Shown here in pieces: positions 61,133 to 64,000 of a DNA stretch of 64,000 nt (position 1 is its first letter; the number at the start of each line of letters is the position of its first letter). The translations under genes and the position numbers were made by a program. The notes beneath the pieces were generated by a model. That model saw only the letters and a list, made by a program, of their open reading frames with translations, made no database searches and was not told where the DNA came from. The stretch is from CAVPHV01 sp963704825 (lineage in GTDB: Bacteria > Actinomycetota > Acidimicrobiia > Spongiisociales > UBA5794). The DNA is taken from the NCBI GenBank assembly GCA_963704825.1, contig CAVPHV010000018.1, positions 62,001-126,000 on the forward strand, written 5' to 3'.

Positions 61133-62634
61133 GACGGTGACACCTCACCCGACAATGCCGCCGCTGCGGCAACGGCCGCCAGGGCAGCCGCCGCCTTGTT
61201 GAGGCATTCTTGGTATTCGGCGGCCGGATCCGAATCGGCGACGATGCCGGCACCGGCCTGGACCCATGCCTTCCCTTTCGCGATGACGAGCGTGCGCAAG
61301 GCGATCGCAGTATCGACATTGCCGCTGAAGTCGACGTAACCGACCGCACCGGCATATGGGCCGCGCGCCGTCGGTTCCAGCTCGTCGATGATTTCCATTG
61401 CCCTGACCTTGGGAGCACCCGACACTGTTCCGTGGGGAAACGTCGCGCGCAGCAGGTCGACCGCACCCACTCCGGGTCGGAGGTCACCCGACACCCCGGA
61501 CACAATGTGCATTACGTGCGAGTAGCGCTCCACCACCATCAGTTCGTCAACGGTCACTGAACCGAACTCACACACTCGGCCCAAATCGTTGCGCGCCAGG
61601 TCTACCAGCATCACGTGCTCGGCCCGCTCCTTGGGGTCATCGAGGAGTTCCTGGGCGAGGGCGGCATCCTCCTCCGGCGTGGCGCCGCGCGGTCGGGTCC
61701 CGGCAATGGGGCGACTGAAGGCGCGGCCGTCGCGAGCCCGGGTCATCAACTCGGGTGAGGCCCCGACGATGGCCGTCCCGGAATGGCGAACGAAGAAGAG
61801 GAAGGGGGACGGGTTCACCAAGCGCAACGCCCGATAGACCTCGAACGGGTCACCGCCGAAGTCGACTTCGAGCCGAAGCGAGGGCACGATCTGGAATGCG
61901 TCGCCGGCTCTGATGTATTCGATACACGACTGCACCCTGGTCTCGAACTCGGCTCGAGTGAGGTTGGAGCGGGCCTCGGGGCGAGCGGAGAACGCGGGAC
62001 GAGCCGCGGCCGGGTAGGCACCATCCCGACCCAGCGTGGCGACGGCGGCGCTCAATTCGGCAACGGCCGCGTCGTACTGGGCTGCAGGATCGTCGCCGAC
62101 GAACACGTTGCGGACCAGCCGGATCGTCTGGCGGAAGCGGTCGACGGCGGCCAACAACCCCACGAACTGCCAGATCATCTCGGGCAGACCCCGATCGTCG
62201 GCGGGACGGTTGGGCAGGCTTTCGACGTGACGGACCGCGTCGTAGGCGAGATAGCCGACCGCCCCGGCATAGAGCGGCGGAAGTTGCTCGGCCAAACCGA
62301 GTTCTTCGGCAGTCGGTGTGTGATAGCGCTCCACCATCGCTTCGAGCACCTCCAGAGGATCTCCGGGCGGCACCTCGAAATCGGATCCTTCGAGCTGCGA
62401 TATCCCGTCGCCGGCCACGAGCGTGAACTCCGGCTGCCAGCCGACAAACGACCAACGAGCCCACCGCTCACCGCCCTCAACCGACTCGAGCAGGAAGCCG
62501 TCCCCGGCGCCGACGAGCTTCTCGAATACCGACACCGCCGTCTCGCGATCACCGAGGACCTCAACCGAGACCGGCACAACGGGATGCCGGCCGGCAAGCT
62601 CGAGAAAGTGCTCGCGAGATGGGGTCGGTTGCAT
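61129..62634 (-). CDS. trpE: anthranilate synthase component I
   Basis: A 501-residue chorismate-using enzyme making anthranilate with a glutaminase (TrpG) not seen here. The C-terminal half has SPELMTRARDGRAFSRPIAG, HVMLVDLARNDLGRV, FPHGTVSGAPKVRAMEIIDE and VQAGAGIVADSDPAAEYQEC. The N-terminal feedback site is LLESVEGGERWARWSFVG. ATG 62634 has TACGCT 6 nt upstream; an in-frame ATG at 62685 (MHTQAAVRRRR) and a GTG at 62637 are alternatives. It is separated from trpCFBA by ygfZ and the cytochrome gene. Confidence 0.94.
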   Translation of the reverse strand: MQPTPSREHFLELAGRHPVVPVSVEVLGDRETAVSVFEKLVGAGDGFLLESVEGGERWARWSFVGWQPEFTLVAGDGISQLEGSDFEVPPGDPLEVLEAMVERYHTPTAEELGLAEQLPPLYAGAVGYLAYDAVRHVESLPNRPADDRGLPEMIWQFVGLLAAVDRFRQTIRLVRNVFVGDDPAAQYDAAVAELSAAVATLGRDGAYPAAARPAFSARPEARSNLTRAEFETRVQSCIEYIRAGDAFQIVPSLRLEVDFGGDPFEVYRALRLVNPSPFLFFVRHSGTAIVGASPELMTRARDGRAFSRPIAGTRPRGATPEEDAALAQELLDDPKERAEHVMLVDLARNDLGRVCEFGSVTVDELMVVERYSHVMHIVSGVSGDLRPGVGAVDLLRATFPHGTVSGAPKVRAMEIIDELEPTARGPYAGAVGYVDFSGNVDTAIALRTLVIAKGKAWVQAGAGIVADSDPAAEYQECLNKAAAALAAVAAAAALSGEVSPS

Positions 62635-62974
62635 CACGGGAGCGTAGACGGTGCGGCGCCGCCGAACGGCCGCCTGGGTGTGCATCGCGGGAGGTGGTCC
62701 TTGGGGTACTGGTGGGTGTGGCCCAACCGAGGGATCTGTGGTGATTGTAGAAGTCAATGCAACCGGTGTAGGCCTGGGTGCGTCGAGTCTCTGAGATCCA
62801 GGGTCGGATGTGGCCGATGACTCCAATCGGATGAAAAGGCCAGCGCACACAACCGCCGACACGCTGCGATAGCGACTGCAGAGGCGAGAGCGCGTCACAG
62901 TTTTTTCTCCCCAACCGACTATTGGGATGAGTAGGTTCGGAGGAAGTTGGGGGCCATCTATTGAGGGAGAACCA
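62635..62974. other. divergent regulatory spacer
   Basis: 340 nt without a supported gene. On the minus strand TACGCT (62646-62641) ends 6 nt before the trpE ATG, and TACAAT (62749-62744) is a second possible -10 giving a leader of about 100 nt. On the plus strand the last 20 nt hold GAGGGAGAACC, the ribosome binding site of the next gene. No tryptophan-rich leader peptide was found on the trpE strand. Confidence 0.4.
62641..62646 (-). promoter_or_regulatory. leaderless -10 box of trpE
   Basis: TACGCT, 6 nt before the ATG at 62634, the same hexamer and spacing as uvrB. The -35 region is poor. Confidence 0.35.
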
Positions 62975-64000
62975 ATGCGAATCCGACTCATTGTTGCGGT
63001 TGCGCTGCTGTTGGCAGTGGCGGCGCCGGTTCAGGCGAAGGGAAACGCCGAGCCGTTCGACGTCAGACAGGGAAAGGAAGTGGGGCGCTCCGCAGCGACG
63101 AACGGGATCAACGGCATCTATGTGTCGCCGGTCGACGGCAACGTGTACGCGGCCAGCGTGGGCGGTGACGAGATCACGGTGCACCATCCGCGCAGCGGCC
63201 GGGTGCTCGACCGTATCGGCCCCGAGAGGGGCGTTTCCGGTCCCGACGACCTCTTCATCACCGACGACGGCACGATCTACTGGACCGAGATCCTCACCGG
63301 CAACGTGGGGATGCTCAAGCCCGACGGTACCTTCCAGAAGCAGATGGTCGGACCGGGGGTGAACCCGATCACCATGTCAGACGATGGACGCCTGTTCGTG
63401 GGGCGGCTCTTCTTGGGCTCGGGTCTCTACGAAGTCGACGCCGATCTGGAAGATCCGCCGATACTCCTGGACGAGAGCCTGAACATCAACGGGTTCGACT
63501 TCGGACCGGATGGCCATCTCTACGCCCCATCACAGTTCACCGGCGAAATCGTCAAAATCGACGTGGATGCTGCTGTGCCCGTGGGCAGCACAACAGTCGC
63601 CAGCGGCTTCCGAGCTCCGACGGCCGTCAAGTTCAATTCTTCGGGAGAGTTGCACGTGGTCGACCTTGCAGAGGGAACAGTCTCGAAGCTCGATCTCGCT
63701 AGTGGGGACCGCAAGGTGCTGGTCGACATCGAAGGCACGCTCGACAATATGGCCTTCAGCGACAGGGACCATTTGTACACCGCAGCCGGCGCCGACAACC
63801 AGATCATCCGCCGCATCGGCCACCGTGTGAAGGCCCTGAGCAAGCCCGGTTTTGGTCTGCCTGGTGGGGTAGCCGTCTCTCCGGACGGAACGGTGTGGGT
63901 CGGCGACTTCTTCGTGTTGCGGGGCTTCGAGTCCCACCGCAAGAAATGGACGACCTCGTTCTACGATCGGTTTGATCCACCCGGAACCGCCTTCGCCGGC
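62975..64000 (+). CDS. secreted beta-propeller protein (NHL/SMP-30-like), partial
   Basis: At least 342 residues, running off the window. A signal peptide (RLIVAVALLLAVAAPVQAKG) precedes repeated blades of the form DGxxYxxxxxxGxIxxxxPDG (NVYAASVGGDEITVHHPRSG, TIYWTEILTGNVGMLKPDGT, HLYAPSQFTGEIVKID, ELHVVDLAEGTVSKLDLASG, TVWVGDFFVLRGFE), characteristic of six- or seven-bladed propellers such as SMP-30 or NHL proteins. Such folds serve as lactonases, vgb-type lyases or binding scaffolds; none can be chosen here. GGGAG precedes the ATG. Divergent from trpE. Confidence 0.8.
   Translation, partial: MRIRLIVAVALLLAVAAPVQAKGNAEPFDVRQGKEVGRSAATNGINGIYVSPVDGNVYAASVGGDEITVHHPRSGRVLDRIGPERGVSGPDDLFITDDGTIYWTEILTGNVGMLKPDGTFQKQMVGPGVNPITMSDDGRLFVGRLFLGSGLYEVDADLEDPPILLDESLNINGFDFGPDGHLYAPSQFTGEIVKIDVDAAVPVGSTTVASGFRAPTAVKFNSSGELHVVDLAEGTVSKLDLASGDRKVLVDIEGTLDNMAFSDRDHLYTAAGADNQIIRRIGHRVKALSKPGFGLPGGVAVSPDGTVWVGDFFVLRGFESHRKKWTTSFYDRFDPPGTAFAG

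Noticed and set aside
62704..62730. A tryptophan-rich WW-V-W reading frame upstream of trpE that could be a leader peptide
   Set aside because: It is on the strand opposite to trpE, so it cannot attenuate trpE transcription.
1..64000. CRISPR arrays, rRNA genes, replication origin
   Set aside because: No regularly spaced direct repeats with unique spacers, no rRNA-like sequence and no DnaA-box cluster were seen.

Overview
The window is a high-GC actinobacterial chromosome segment, most like an uncultured Acidimicrobiia-type lineage. That placement is an inference from gene content: cotA-free but actinobacteria-style uvrB/uvrA/uvrC order, a uvrC-rapZ-yvcK-gap-pgk-tpiA run, actinobacterial Tad pilus genes without a secretin, GTG/TTG starts, and many promoters placed so that the start codon is the first transcribed base. 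No rRNA is present, so the taxon cannot be fixed from this sequence.

Layout. 1-7300 is an accessory, partly eroded region: a lone DUF2807 lipoprotein, two type II toxin-antitoxin pairs (ribbon-helix-helix/PIN and ribbon-helix-helix/Doc), two decayed IS110-family transposases, an ATC-hydrolase-family gene, a broken hypothetical gene and the C-terminal remnant of a recombinase abutting tRNA-Leu(GAG). 7366-25607 is mostly core and read on the minus strand: MaoC-like protein, peptide-type binding lipoprotein, secG, gpmA, the operon uvrC-ogt-rapZ-yvcK-gap-pgk-tpiA (glycolysis plus cell-wall/carbon control; whiA is missing from its usual place), a methyltransferase, uvrA and uvrB. coaE diverges at 26250 from a two-component pair, which precedes a Flp pilin gene.

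28563-44725 holds the Tad/Flp pilus system: flp, tadC, tadB, tadA, cpaE and cpaB, then rpsA and polA, then two tandem tadE-tadG pairs with very large TadG proteins. 45191 is tRNA-Leu(CAA). 45376-54821 is a galactoside cassette: a divergent GT-B-like protein, a DeoR-type repressor with a double AAACGAAA operator, an ABC importer (binding protein and two permeases, no ATPase), a GH36 alpha-galactosidase and galT. 54889-62634 carries an aldo/keto reductase, trpCFBA, a cytochrome c lipoprotein, and trpE translationally coupled to a YgfZ-like gene. The window ends inside a secreted beta-propeller gene.

Three otherwise good genes carry single-base frameshifts (rpsA, the sugar-binding protein and its first permease, the last with two that compensate). 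They lie in short GC repeats and may be sequence errors. The most interesting sequence-level signals are the recurrent leaderless promoter geometry (TANNNT, 6-9 nt, start codon) at a dozen genes, a structured non-coding leader of an IS110 element that could be a bridge RNA, three helically phased 10-bp repeats before flp, and GGTACC-rich spacers.
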